Part shown: one piece after another, positions 6,291-13,242 of the stretch | Numbering within the stretch: position 1 is the stretch's first letter | Layout: every line of letters starts with the position of its first letter | NCBI GenBank assembly: GCA_002409285.1 | Contig: DHUT01000071.1 | Location: 1 to 33,126 of the forward strand | Origin: Firmicutes bacterium UBA5227 | Lineage (GTDB): Bacteria; Bacillota; Clostridia; Tissierellales; Sedimentibacteraceae | Length of the DNA stretch: 33,126 bases | Direction of reading: 5' to 3' | The notes under the pieces: model-generated | Told to the model about the DNA's origin: nothing | Seen by the model: only the letters and a program-made list of their open reading frames with translations | Databases searched by the model: none | Program-made: the position numbers and the translations under genes

Positions 6291-7931
6291 ATGAATATTA
6301 AAAAAGCAGCCGTTATAGGCATGTGCTGCACAATCATTTCCACAAGTACGGTATTTGCTGTTTCAAATACTGCAAATATTAATGAAAATATTAAAATACA
6401 AATTAACAATGAATGGGTTACAACAAGCGTAAAGCCTTTCATTAAAAATGACCGCACTCTTGTTGCTTTAAACGAGTTTATGGAAAAACTGGGTGCAAAG
6501 GTTGAAAGTGATGGAAAAGCAGAAAAAATTAAAATTAATTATGAAGATGTAACAATTGAGTTGATTGCAGGGGAAAAAGGTGGTAAAATAAGTAAAAACA
6601 GCGGCGGAATACTAAAGGAAGAAGAAATCAATTTAGAAGTTGCTCCGGAATTGATTAACGGAAATATTTTTGTTCCGGTTCGCTTTGCAGCAGAAGCCAT
6701 GGGGTTTGACGTTGAATGGGATGATTCTCTGCGCGCTGTAATAATCAAGGGGGAAGGTGATACTATAGTTGTTGAAAAACCTGTCAAATTTGAAACTGTA
6801 AGTCAGGAGACAATTAACGGAAATGAATTGCTGATTAATATGTACAGCAATAATCGCAAGACAAGAGGTATTTATCACTTAATTGATGGAGATTATATTT
6901 ATGTTCTTGTATCAGCAGGCGAAAAGCTTACAGGAGGATACAGCGTCGCGATTGACAGCATAACGGAGGTTACTCCCGGAACAGCTTATATACATGCAAC
7001 ATTGAATTCTCCGGGAAAAGGCAGTATTGTTACACAGGTATTAACATATCCCAGTGTAATGGTTAAATTTGAAAAGGGTGCTATTAATAATTTCCAATGG
7101 GATTTATCAGGAGAAATAAAAACAGATGAAGCAGAGAGGAATGAAATAACAGAATTAGTTCAGAACTTTGGCGGTCAGTTGAAAATGGTTTCGCTTTTAG
7201 CACCCGAAGAAACCCTGAAAGAAACGATGAACAAGTACTATGGTGATTATGCATACCAAGAATTAATTGAGGATTGGCTTAAAAGCCCTGAATCTGCTCC
7301 GGGAAAACTCACATCAAGTCCATGGCCAGGACGCATTGATGTTTTGTCAGTAGAAAAAACTAATGACAAAACATATGAAGTAAAGGGAAATATAGTTGAG
7401 TTTACAAGTGTTGAAATGGTAGACGGAGGTATTGCCGCAAAAAGAGAAATCACTCTGAAAATCAGTAGCTTAGATAATAAATGGGTTATAACCGGTGCCA
7501 AGTTGGGAAATTATGAAGAAGTAGCGGAAACTTCAGTTGTGTACAGAAACGAAGAATATGGATTTAACTTTTCACTGCCTGAAAGCTGGAAAGGTTATAC
7601 AATCCAGAATGACCTTTGGAAGGGCACATCATTAACCGATGAAAATAAAGACCAAACCGGATCTATTATTTATATCAGGCATCCACAGTGGACTAAAGAC
7701 AATCCAAGACAGGATATTCCTGTAATGGTGCTTACACCTGAGCAGTGGAAAGCAGTTCAGGATGAAAAGCTTGCTATTGGAGCTGCCCCCATACCTCCCA
7801 AAAAGCTCGGTGAAAACTCAAAATACGTATTTGCACTTCCTGCACGTTACAATTTTGAATTTTTAACAGGATATGAGGAAGTAGAAAAAATATTAGAAAA
7901 CAATCCCTTTAAGACATTTGAAGCAGAATAA
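6291..7931 (+). CDS. Secreted protein with copper-amine-oxidase-N-like (stalk) domain, PrcB-like domain and C-terminal domain
   Basis: This 546-residue protein has a signal peptide (about 1-23, KKAAVIGMCCTIISTSTVFA). A Cu_amine_oxidN1-type domain follows at about 34-150, with NDRTLVALNEFMEKLGA and NGNIFVPVRFAAEAMGF. Residues about 165-265 resemble a PrcB C-terminal domain (YVLVSAGEKLTGGYSV, GSIVTQVLTYPSVMVKF). Residues about 280-415 may be NTF2-like, and the C-terminal part (about 425-546) begins YRNEEYGFNFSLPESW, a motif common in Firmicutes surface proteins. No enzyme motif is seen, and the stalk domain does not imply copper binding. ATG start with GGGAGG 9 nt upstream; two nearby ATGs run into stops. 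Role unknown, probably envelope-associated. Confidence 0.8.
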   Translation: MNIKKAAVIGMCCTIISTSTVFAVSNTANINENIKIQINNEWVTTSVKPFIKNDRTLVALNEFMEKLGAKVESDGKAEKIKINYEDVTIELIAGEKGGKISKNSGGILKEEEINLEVAPELINGNIFVPVRFAAEAMGFDVEWDDSLRAVIIKGEGDTIVVEKPVKFETVSQETINGNELLINMYSNNRKTRGIYHLIDGDYIYVLVSAGEKLTGGYSVAIDSITEVTPGTAYIHATLNSPGKGSIVTQVLTYPSVMVKFEKGAINNFQWDLSGEIKTDEAERNEITELVQNFGGQLKMVSLLAPEETLKETMNKYYGDYAYQELIEDWLKSPESAPGKLTSSPWPGRIDVLSVEKTNDKTYEVKGNIVEFTSVEMVDGGIAAKREITLKISSLDNKWVITGAKLGNYEEVAETSVVYRNEEYGFNFSLPESWKGYTIQNDLWKGTSLTDENKDQTGSIIYIRHPQWTKDNPRQDIPVMVLTPEQWKAVQDEKLAIGAAPIPPKKLGENSKYVFALPARYNFEFLTGYEEVEKILENNPFKTFEAE

Positions 7932-7943
7932 ATATTCATATTT

Positions 7944-7988
7944 GGGCTGGTGCAGAGTGACAGAGTGTAGTCATTAATGCATCAGCCC
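7944..7988 (+). terminator. Terminator
   Basis: GGGCTGGTGCA (7944-7954) pairs with TGCATCAGCCC (7978-7988), an 11-bp stem with one G-U pair and a 23-nt loop, followed by TATTTTATT. It ends the 6291-7931 transcript before the GH18 gene. Confidence 0.8.
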
Positions 7989-8099
7989 TATTTTATTGGA
8001 ACATTTCTGTAAATTAATCGTCTAATATATTATCATTTTTTCTGGCGAAAGTCTCTGAATTGTGAGATAATGAACTAACTAATAAAAATAGGTGATAAA

Positions 8100-9473
8100 A
8101 TGAAAAAAATGTTTTATAATTTAATAACTGTAATCCTGTTGATTAATATATTTTCAGTTACAGCAGCTGCAGCAGAAACAGAAAACAAAAGAGAATTTAA
8201 AGTAGTAGGATATTATTCAGGGGACTTGTTCGACGAACCTGTGGGAAATCTTCAGACAGACAAACTTACACACGTCATTTATGCATTTTTGATTCCTCGT
8301 GCAGACGGAACCCTAATTGAACCGGAAAAACCGGAACAGCTTAAGGAGTTAACGGCACAGGCTCACAAAGACGGAGCGGAGATATTCATAGCCGTAGGCG
8401 GCTGGTCCTACGAAGGAAAACCTCTGCAGTCCGTGTTTGAAGAAGTTTCCGCATCAAATGAAAGCCGTAAATTATTAATAGAAAATATCTGCTCTTTTGT
8501 AGATGAGTATAATTTAGACGGAGTAGAGCTTGATTGGGAACATCCCAATAAAAACACCATTGCTGATTATGAAAAGCTAACGGTGGAACTAAGTGAAGCC
8601 CTTAAGCTTAAGGGAAAGAAAATGACCGCAGCGCTTAATGGCGCATGGTCCGGGACAGATGGACCCGAGCCCTCCATGATGCTAACAGATAAATGCCTTG
8701 ATAGCTTCAGCTTTATAAATGTAATGGCATATGATACCAATAATGCCGACCATAGTCCTGTCTGGTTTACTGAAACATCCATAGACTATTGGCTCAACAG
8801 AGGAGTACCAGCAGAAGACATAGTTATAGGGATGCCGCTTTATGCAAGGCCAAGCTGGATGCAGTACAGACACCTGGTTGCTTTAAACCCGGAGTATGCA
8901 TTCGTTGATTATGCTCCTACAACCCCAACAGAATCCTATTACAATGGAATTAATACCTTGCGGGAAAAGACCATAATAGCCATGAATAAGGCAGGAGGGG
9001 TAATGCTGTTTGATGTGAATGAGGATACCAATGACCAGTACAGCATAGTTTCAATGATTGACAGTCTTATTTATAGAACGGCAAATTTATCAAAGGAAGA
9101 ATTAAATAAATATGTTACTATTATATTAGACGGCAAAGAATTAGTATTTTTAGAAAAAGAAGGCTTTGGAGTCCCATTTGTTAATTCGGATAACAGGACT
9201 ATGATTCCTCTCAGAAAGCCACTGGAAACCATCGGTGCAAAAATAAGCTATGATAATACCAACAGGGTTGTAACCGCAATGAAAGATGCAATCAAAGTAA
9301 AAATACCCATAGATAAAAACATTATTTATGTTAATGACAAGGAAGTTGAAACAGATACTCAGGCAATAATCAAGGGCAATCGGACATACATTCCTTTAAG
9401 AGCAGTAATGGAAGCCTTTGGCTATAAGACAGAATGGCATAACAGCAGCAGGACGGTTATATTATCAAAGTAA
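8100..9473 (+). CDS. Secreted GH18 glycosidase with C-terminal copper-amine-oxidase-N-like (stalk) domain
   Basis: This 457-residue protein has a signal peptide (about 1-25, ending VTAAAAE). A GH18 barrel (about 32-330) contains the family motifs IAVGGWS (97-103) and LDGVELDWE (139-147), with E147 as the acid/base and D145 and E143 (in place of the usual Asp) preceding it. VMAYDTN and GMPLYARP are further GH18 markers. The C-terminal stalk domain is about 337-457 (NRTMIPLRKPLETIGAKI, NRTYIPLRAVMEAFGYKT). GH18 enzymes cleave beta-1,4 GlcNAc linkages in chitin or peptidoglycan; the spore enzyme SleL/YaaH is in this family but carries LysM rather than stalk domains. The substrate is therefore open. 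ATG start with AGGTG about 7 nt upstream. Confidence 0.9.
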   Translation: MKKMFYNLITVILLINIFSVTAAAAETENKREFKVVGYYSGDLFDEPVGNLQTDKLTHVIYAFLIPRADGTLIEPEKPEQLKELTAQAHKDGAEIFIAVGGWSYEGKPLQSVFEEVSASNESRKLLIENICSFVDEYNLDGVELDWEHPNKNTIADYEKLTVELSEALKLKGKKMTAALNGAWSGTDGPEPSMMLTDKCLDSFSFINVMAYDTNNADHSPVWFTETSIDYWLNRGVPAEDIVIGMPLYARPSWMQYRHLVALNPEYAFVDYAPTTPTESYYNGINTLREKTIIAMNKAGGVMLFDVNEDTNDQYSIVSMIDSLIYRTANLSKEELNKYVTIILDGKELVFLEKEGFGVPFVNSDNRTMIPLRKPLETIGAKISYDNTNRVVTAMKDAIKVKIPIDKNIIYVNDKEVETDTQAIIKGNRTYIPLRAVMEAFGYKTEWHNSSRTVILSK

Positions 9474-9485
9474 CAGGAGAGTGCT

Positions 9486-9699
9486 ATGAAAAAAAGTATA
9501 ATTTTTTGGGCGTTGACAGCCGTGCTTTTTGTTATTTACTTTAAGATATTGGAAGCAATATGGGATAAATTTATGCCATGGAACACGTATATCAGATATG
9601 TTTGCCCTATTTGCAATAATATTTGTAAATATTCCTCTTTCAGTTTTTAGTTCTGAAAAGCTGATTAAGATAATTCAGTCAGATAAATTCTCAGCTTAG
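9486..9699 (+). pseudogene. Frameshifted small two-helix membrane protein
   Basis: The ATG at 9486, with AGGAG upstream, opens a 54-residue frame starting MKKSIIFWALTAVLFVIYFK, an obvious membrane helix, and running to MPWNTYIRY before reaching cysteine-rich sequence and a stop at 9648. The +1 frame from 9598 takes over with a second helix, FALFAIIFVNIPLSVFSSEK, and stops at 9697. Joined, the two make a coherent protein of about 70 residues with two helices, so a single-base indel near 9595 probably broke it. It lies 12 nt after the GH18 stop and may once have been in the same transcript. Sequencing error is an alternative. Confidence 0.55.
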
Positions 9700-9765
9700 A
9701 AATATTTCATAAAAGAAAACCGGATTTAATTAATTGATGCAGGACACGTAATGCAGAACTTAGAC

Positions 9766-9777
9766 GGTCAAGGGGAC
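9766..9777 (+). repeat. GGTCAAGGGGAC repeat, copy 1
   Basis: GGTCAAGGGGAC occurs here and again at 11232-11243, on either side of the vanW and Cys-rich genes. The stretch 9474-9836 otherwise holds only the frameshifted gene at 9486-9699. I recall similar GTCAAGGGGAC motifs in dispersed REP-like elements of Clostridia, but no second arm or transposase is visible. Confidence 0.45.
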
Positions 9778-9836
9778 GAGGTTGTTGTCATGTAGTAAGC
9801 AGCATTTCACAAGGAAAAGAGGTACGTATTTGAAAA

Positions 9837-10658
9837 ATGCAAAATACATCATATAATATAAAGCCTGTAAAACGCAGTAAAATTCGTCTGGGAGCAGGGA
9901 AACTTTATTATACATTATCCAGGTACATTCTTTGGTATTCCGGAAAAATAAAATTTGCACATAATAAACATCCTCAAAACTTAGAATACGAGTATTTTTC
10001 TCATAAAACTCCTTTGCTTAGAAAATTGAGAGAAGTGGATATGCAATATCAGTATAATAAAATTATCAACCTTAAAATTGCCGTAAAAAACATTGATGGA
10101 ATTATATTAAAACCTGGTGAGACCTTCAGCTATTGGAAGCTCATCGGCAGGCCTTCAGCCGGAAAGGGATATGTTCCGGGAATGGTTTTATATTGCGGCA
10201 AATACTCAATGGAAACAGGCGGAGGGCTATGCCAGTTGTCTAACTTGATTTATTGGATGACTCTTAATACTCCACTTACCGTAGTCGAACGTTATCGACA
10301 TTCCTTTGATGTATTTCCAGATTCAAACCGTACACAGCCCTTTGGCAGTGGAGCCACATGCGTCTATCCTTACAGAGATTTGATGATAAGAAACGATACG
10401 GAGGAAAATTTTCAATTAAAAGTTAATATAGGGGAATCTTATCTGGAAGGGTCGTGGTTATGTAGTGGTGTGCCTGTTTATAAATATGAAATAACAGAAA
10501 AGAATCATCAGTTTAAAAGTGAATACTGGGGCGGTTTCAGCAGACATAACGAGATTTACCGAAAACGGTACAAGGGTGATAAATTTTTAGATGAGGAATA
10601 TATAACGGAAAACCATGCATTGATGATGTACTCACCCTTTTTAAAAACGGAGAAATGA
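9837..10658 (+). CDS. vanW: VanW-family protein
   Basis: This 273-residue protein matches the VanW family along its length. Markers are LKPGETFSYWKLIG (91-104), GKGYVPGM (109-116), GGGLCQLSNLIYWM (128-141), ERYRHSFDVFPDS (151-163) and QPFGSGATCVYPYRDL (167-182). VanW accompanies vancomycin-resistance clusters of VanB type, but homologues are common outside them and the biochemical role is unknown. No vanS/R, vanH or ligase genes are present, so no resistance should be inferred. ATG start; an in-frame TGA two codons upstream rules out a longer form, and the nearest GAGGT is about 17 nt away, so initiation may be weak. Its 3' end is duplicated, in decayed form, at 12438-12542. Confidence 0.9.
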   Translation: MQNTSYNIKPVKRSKIRLGAGKLYYTLSRYILWYSGKIKFAHNKHPQNLEYEYFSHKTPLLRKLREVDMQYQYNKIINLKIAVKNIDGIILKPGETFSYWKLIGRPSAGKGYVPGMVLYCGKYSMETGGGLCQLSNLIYWMTLNTPLTVVERYRHSFDVFPDSNRTQPFGSGATCVYPYRDLMIRNDTEENFQLKVNIGESYLEGSWLCSGVPVYKYEITEKNHQFKSEYWGGFSRHNEIYRKRYKGDKFLDEEYITENHALMMYSPFLKTEK

Positions 10659-10711
10659 TATGAAAAAGGTTATTCATAAATGGAACTGCACGTTCGGAAC
10701 CTTCTAAACTA
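10553..10711 (+). repeat. Diverged direct repeat of the vanW-end/kinase-start junction, copy A
   Basis: This stretch aligns with 12438-12592 nearly base for base. Shared words include GATAA(A/T)TTTTTAGA, GCATTGATGATGTA(C/T)TCACC, AACGGAG and TATGAAAAA(G/T)GT. Here the vanW end is intact and the following kinase-like start is decayed; in copy B the reverse holds. Confidence 0.75.
10660..10707 (+). pseudogene. Remnant of the start of a P-loop kinase-like gene
   Basis: ATG at 10660, overlapping the vanW stop region, reads MKKVIHKWNCTFGTF then stop. The intact gene at 12544 begins MKNVIHIYGASGSGTST, and the two DNA stretches align (GGTTCGGGAACTTCT against CGTTCGGAACCTTCT). Loss of one base next to TTCGGAAC explains the early stop. 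The rest of the gene is absent here. Confidence 0.6.
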
Positions 10712-10790
10712 TAATCTTTAGTCTAAATACCTTGTTATGAGCATAATTTGAAACCAATAAACTATAAATTTGTAAGGAGCTGAAACTGAA

Positions 10791-11228
10791 ATGTGTAAAG
10801 AATGTTATACTAACGAAAATAGAATTACTCCATTGCTCAGCCCTTTGGATTGTCTGGAAAATCATACACAATATATTTGCGGAACATGCGGACGCTGTAT
10901 ATGTATTGAACATGAACCCCATAGGGATTTGCAGAGATGGAACTTTCCTTTTAAGTCTTTAATGATAGCCAAGCTCTATTTGAGAACAGCGGATTATACC
11001 ATGAAAAAGCCATGCGGCATTTATGAGATAAAAAGCAATGGAGGTAGAATTTCTTATAAGATTTTTGCGGAAAGTGCAGATTTACAGATGTTTTTGAAAA
11101 AGAATAAAGATAAAATATGTGAAGCCATGAAGCCTGTTTTTTGTGTGGAGGAATACAAGGAATATCCAAATACACAAGTACGAAAACTGACTTCTGATGA
11201 AATACAGAAATATATGTCAGAACGATAA
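10791..11228 (+). CDS. Cysteine-rich protein of unknown function, probable zinc-binding N-terminus
   Basis: This 145-residue protein has CKEC at residues 2-5 and CGTCGRCICIEH at about 30-41, a spacing that suggests one or two zinc sites. DLQRWNFPFKSLMIAKLYLRTADY and KKPCGIYEI follow, and the C-terminal part is helical and charged (FLKKNKDKICEAMKP, SDEIQKYMSER). No membrane segment and no signal peptide. I believe similar hypothetical proteins occur in other Clostridia, but I know no function. ATG start with AAGGAG about 11 nt upstream. It follows vanW after 132 nt that contain the kinase remnant and may be transcribed with vanW. Confidence 0.7.
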   Translation: MCKECYTNENRITPLLSPLDCLENHTQYICGTCGRCICIEHEPHRDLQRWNFPFKSLMIAKLYLRTADYTMKKPCGIYEIKSNGGRISYKIFAESADLQMFLKKNKDKICEAMKPVFCVEEYKEYPNTQVRKLTSDEIQKYMSER

Positions 11229-11231
11229 ATT

Positions 11232-11243
11232 GGTCAAGGGGAC
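11232..11243 (+). repeat. GGTCAAGGGGAC repeat, copy 2
   Basis: Identical to 9766-9777 and placed 3 nt after the stop of the Cys-rich gene. The stretch to the next gene at 11389 contains an open triplet run with CIICDICSTCGNAG (11256-11321) that has no start codon or ribosome binding site. Confidence 0.45.
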
Positions 11244-11388
11244 ACAAAACGAAAGTGCATAATTTGTGATATATGCAGCACCTGTGGCAATGCCGGGTTT
11301 GACAATAATATGAGACTATAAAAATTTTTTATGTCGCAGATTATTTATACAATACGAAGATAAACAAGAATTTGAAAGGAGAGGGAAG

Positions 11389-12429
11389 ATGAGCTTGAAT
11401 TTAATTAAACCGGAAAAACTTAATAAAGGAGATAAGGTGGCAACCGTAAGCCTCTCCTGGGGTGGAGCAGGTGATGAGGAAACTTTGTGGAGATACAACC
11501 AGGGGAAAGAACGGCTGGAAAAATTATTTGGACTTAAGGTTGTTGAAATGTCCAATACCCTTAAGGGGTCTGAGTATATATATGATAATCCCCAAAAGAG
11601 AGCTGAAGATTTAATGAATGCCTTTACTGACAAATCAATTAAAGGGATATTTTCGTGCATTGGCGGAGAAGAAAGCATAAGAATGCTTCCATATATTGAT
11701 TTCGATGTAGTAAAGAACAATCCTAAAATTTTCATAGGATATTCGGATACTACCATAACTCATCTCATATGCCTGAAAGCAGGGTTATCATCATTTTATG
11801 GTGCTTCTGTATTGAATGAATTTGCAGAAAACATTAATATGCATGATTACACCGTAAAATATATAAACAAGGTATTATTCAGCAATGAAACAATCGGAAA
11901 AATTGAAAGCTCAGAATATTGGACAAGCGAGTATCTTCCATGGATTGCAGAAAATAAGTTTACAGCAAGAAAGTTGCAAAAAAATACAGGCTATGAATTG
12001 CTGCAGGGAAAGGGTAAAGTGCAGGGCAGATTAATAGGGGGATGCATTGAAGTGCTGGAAATGGCTAAGCAGACATCTATCTGGCCCAAAAATAATTTCT
12101 GGGAAGATGCGATTATGTTTATTGAAACATCCGAGGATATGCCAGAGCCAAAATATGTAGAATACTGGCTGAGGAATTACGGAACTCAGGGCATATTAAA
12201 CAGGATTAAAGGAATCATCTGGGGCAAGCCTTATGACAATAAATATTATGAAGAATATAAATCAGTTATATATAAAGTGTTAAATGAATTAGGCTTAAAT
12301 GAGCTGCCTGTGCTATACAACATGAATTTTGGCCATACACAGCCGATGATTGTGCTTCCTTACGGAGCAATCGCAGAGATAAACTGCAATGAAAATTTTT
12401 TTTCCATACTTGAAAGTGGTGTTATTTAA
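11389..12429 (+). CDS. S66 family LD-carboxypeptidase (LdcA/MccF type)
   Basis: This 346-residue serine peptidase is of family S66. The nucleophile elbow is IGYSDTT with S119, and the other members of the Ser-Glu-His triad are E221 (RLIGGCIEV) and H316 (NMNFGHTQP). The N-terminal KLNKGDKVATVSLS and SCIGGEE (89-95) are also typical. S66 enzymes either remove the terminal D-Ala from tetrapeptides in peptidoglycan recycling (LdcA) or cleave microcin C-type nucleotide peptides for immunity (MccF). The tryptophan-rich insert around 175-190 (EYWTSEYLPW) is nearer to what I remember of MccF-like members. No signal peptide, so cytoplasmic. ATG start with AAAGGAGAGGG upstream. Confidence 0.9.
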   Translation: MSLNLIKPEKLNKGDKVATVSLSWGGAGDEETLWRYNQGKERLEKLFGLKVVEMSNTLKGSEYIYDNPQKRAEDLMNAFTDKSIKGIFSCIGGEESIRMLPYIDFDVVKNNPKIFIGYSDTTITHLICLKAGLSSFYGASVLNEFAENINMHDYTVKYINKVLFSNETIGKIESSEYWTSEYLPWIAENKFTARKLQKNTGYELLQGKGKVQGRLIGGCIEVLEMAKQTSIWPKNNFWEDAIMFIETSEDMPEPKYVEYWLRNYGTQGILNRIKGIIWGKPYDNKYYEEYKSVIYKVLNELGLNELPVLYNMNFGHTQPMIVLPYGAIAEINCNENFFSILESGVI

Positions 12430-12437
12430 AGAAGGCA

Positions 12438-12542
12438 AAATTTACAAAAAAACGATATAAGAGTGATAATTTTTTAGACTAAGAATACATAACAGAAAAC
12501 TATGCATTGATGATGTATTCACCTTTTTTAACGGAGGAATAA
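12438..12542 (+). pseudogene. Remnant of a vanW C-terminus
   Basis: Read from 12438 this encodes KFTKKRYKSDNFLD, a stop, then EYITENYALMMYSPFLTEE and a stop at 12540-12542. The intact vanW ends IYRKRYKGDKFLDEEYITENHALMMYSPFLKTEK, so this is clearly the last 35 codons of a second vanW copy with an internal stop. The remainder of that copy is missing. The preceding bases belong to the end of the S66 peptidase gene. Confidence 0.8.
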
Positions 12543-12592
12543 TATGAAAAATGTAATTCATATATATGGAGCTTCAGGTTCGGGAACTTCTA
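12438..12592 (+). repeat. Diverged direct repeat of the vanW-end/kinase-start junction, copy B
   Basis: Partner of 10553-10711, about 1.88 kb downstream. Here the vanW tail is dead while the kinase-like gene at 12544 is intact. The two copies imply a past tandem vanW-kinase arrangement followed by complementary decay. Confidence 0.75.
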
Positions 12593-13092
12593 CATTAGGA
12601 TGTTTTATATCGGAACAGCTTGGATATACTTTTATGGATACAGATGATTATTTCTGGCTGCCGACTAATCCGAAGTATACAAAAAAAAGAGAAAGAACAG
12701 AGCGACTTCAAATGATGAAGGAAGATATGTTAAATTCAAATAAAGTTGTTATTTCTGGTTCACTTGTGGGCTGGGGAGATGAATTAATTCCGTATTTCAC
12801 ACTGGCGGTTCGTGTGGTAACAGATAAAAGTGTTCGTATCCAACGTCTAAAGGAAAGAGAAAAGGAACATTTTGGTTCACGTATTGAGATTGGCGGAGAC
12901 ATGTATAAATATCACACAGAATTTATCGAATGGGCTGCTGCGTATGATACGGGGGGCATTGGAATGAGAAGTAAGGCAGAACATGATCAATGGGAGAAAT
13001 TGATAGGATGTAAACAAATCACTGTAAATGGTGAAGACAATTTGGAATATAATTTACAACTTATAAATAAAGCACTTTTGTCAGAGCGGTAA
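12544..13092 (+). CDS. P-loop kinase-like protein (adenylate/shikimate kinase-like fold)
   Basis: This 182-residue protein has a P-loop GASGSGTST (9-17). The usual Walker A lysine is replaced by T15, a substitution I recall in a family of small adenylate-kinase-like proteins. FMDTDDYFW (about 30-38) resembles the substrate/Mg-binding DxD region. VVISGSLVGWGDELIP (68-83) and RIQRLKEREKEHFG (99-112), with clustered arginines, look like the second strand and lid. Substrate unknown; nucleoside or small-metabolite kinase is the likeliest class. ATG start with GGAGG 5 nt upstream. The upstream DNA is a decayed vanW tail, so any promoter must lie in or before that stretch. Confidence 0.75.
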   Translation: MKNVIHIYGASGSGTSTLGCFISEQLGYTFMDTDDYFWLPTNPKYTKKRERTERLQMMKEDMLNSNKVVISGSLVGWGDELIPYFTLAVRVVTDKSVRIQRLKEREKEHFGSRIEIGGDMYKYHTEFIEWAAAYDTGGIGMRSKAEHDQWEKLIGCKQITVNGEDNLEYNLQLINKALLSER

Positions 13093-13143
13093 TACGGGCT
13101 GCTCTAAGCAAATAAGAGATATTAAGGCAGGGTGCATAGATAT

Positions 13144-13180
13144 AAAAATATCGCAGGACATATCCGGGAGCGGTATTTTT
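13144..13180 (+). terminator. Terminator
   Basis: AAAAATATCGC (13144-13154) pairs with GCGGTATTTTT (13170-13180) with one G-U pair and a 15-nt loop, running into further T residues. It ends the kinase-like gene's transcript. Confidence 0.7.
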
Positions 13181-13242
13181 TATTGGCAAATAAATATATA
13201 TCATGTATAATTGAACAATAAAAATAAATGAAGAGGGTAAAA

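Noticed and set aside
11299..11322. TTGACA and TATAAA before the S66 peptidase gene as a promoter
   Set aside because: The spacer is only 12 nt, too short for sigma-A; no alternative -10 at 16-18 nt was seen.
9837..13092. Glycopeptide resistance cluster because of vanW
   Set aside because: No vanR/S, vanH, D-Ala-D-Lac ligase or vanX is present; VanW-family proteins are common in unrelated contexts.
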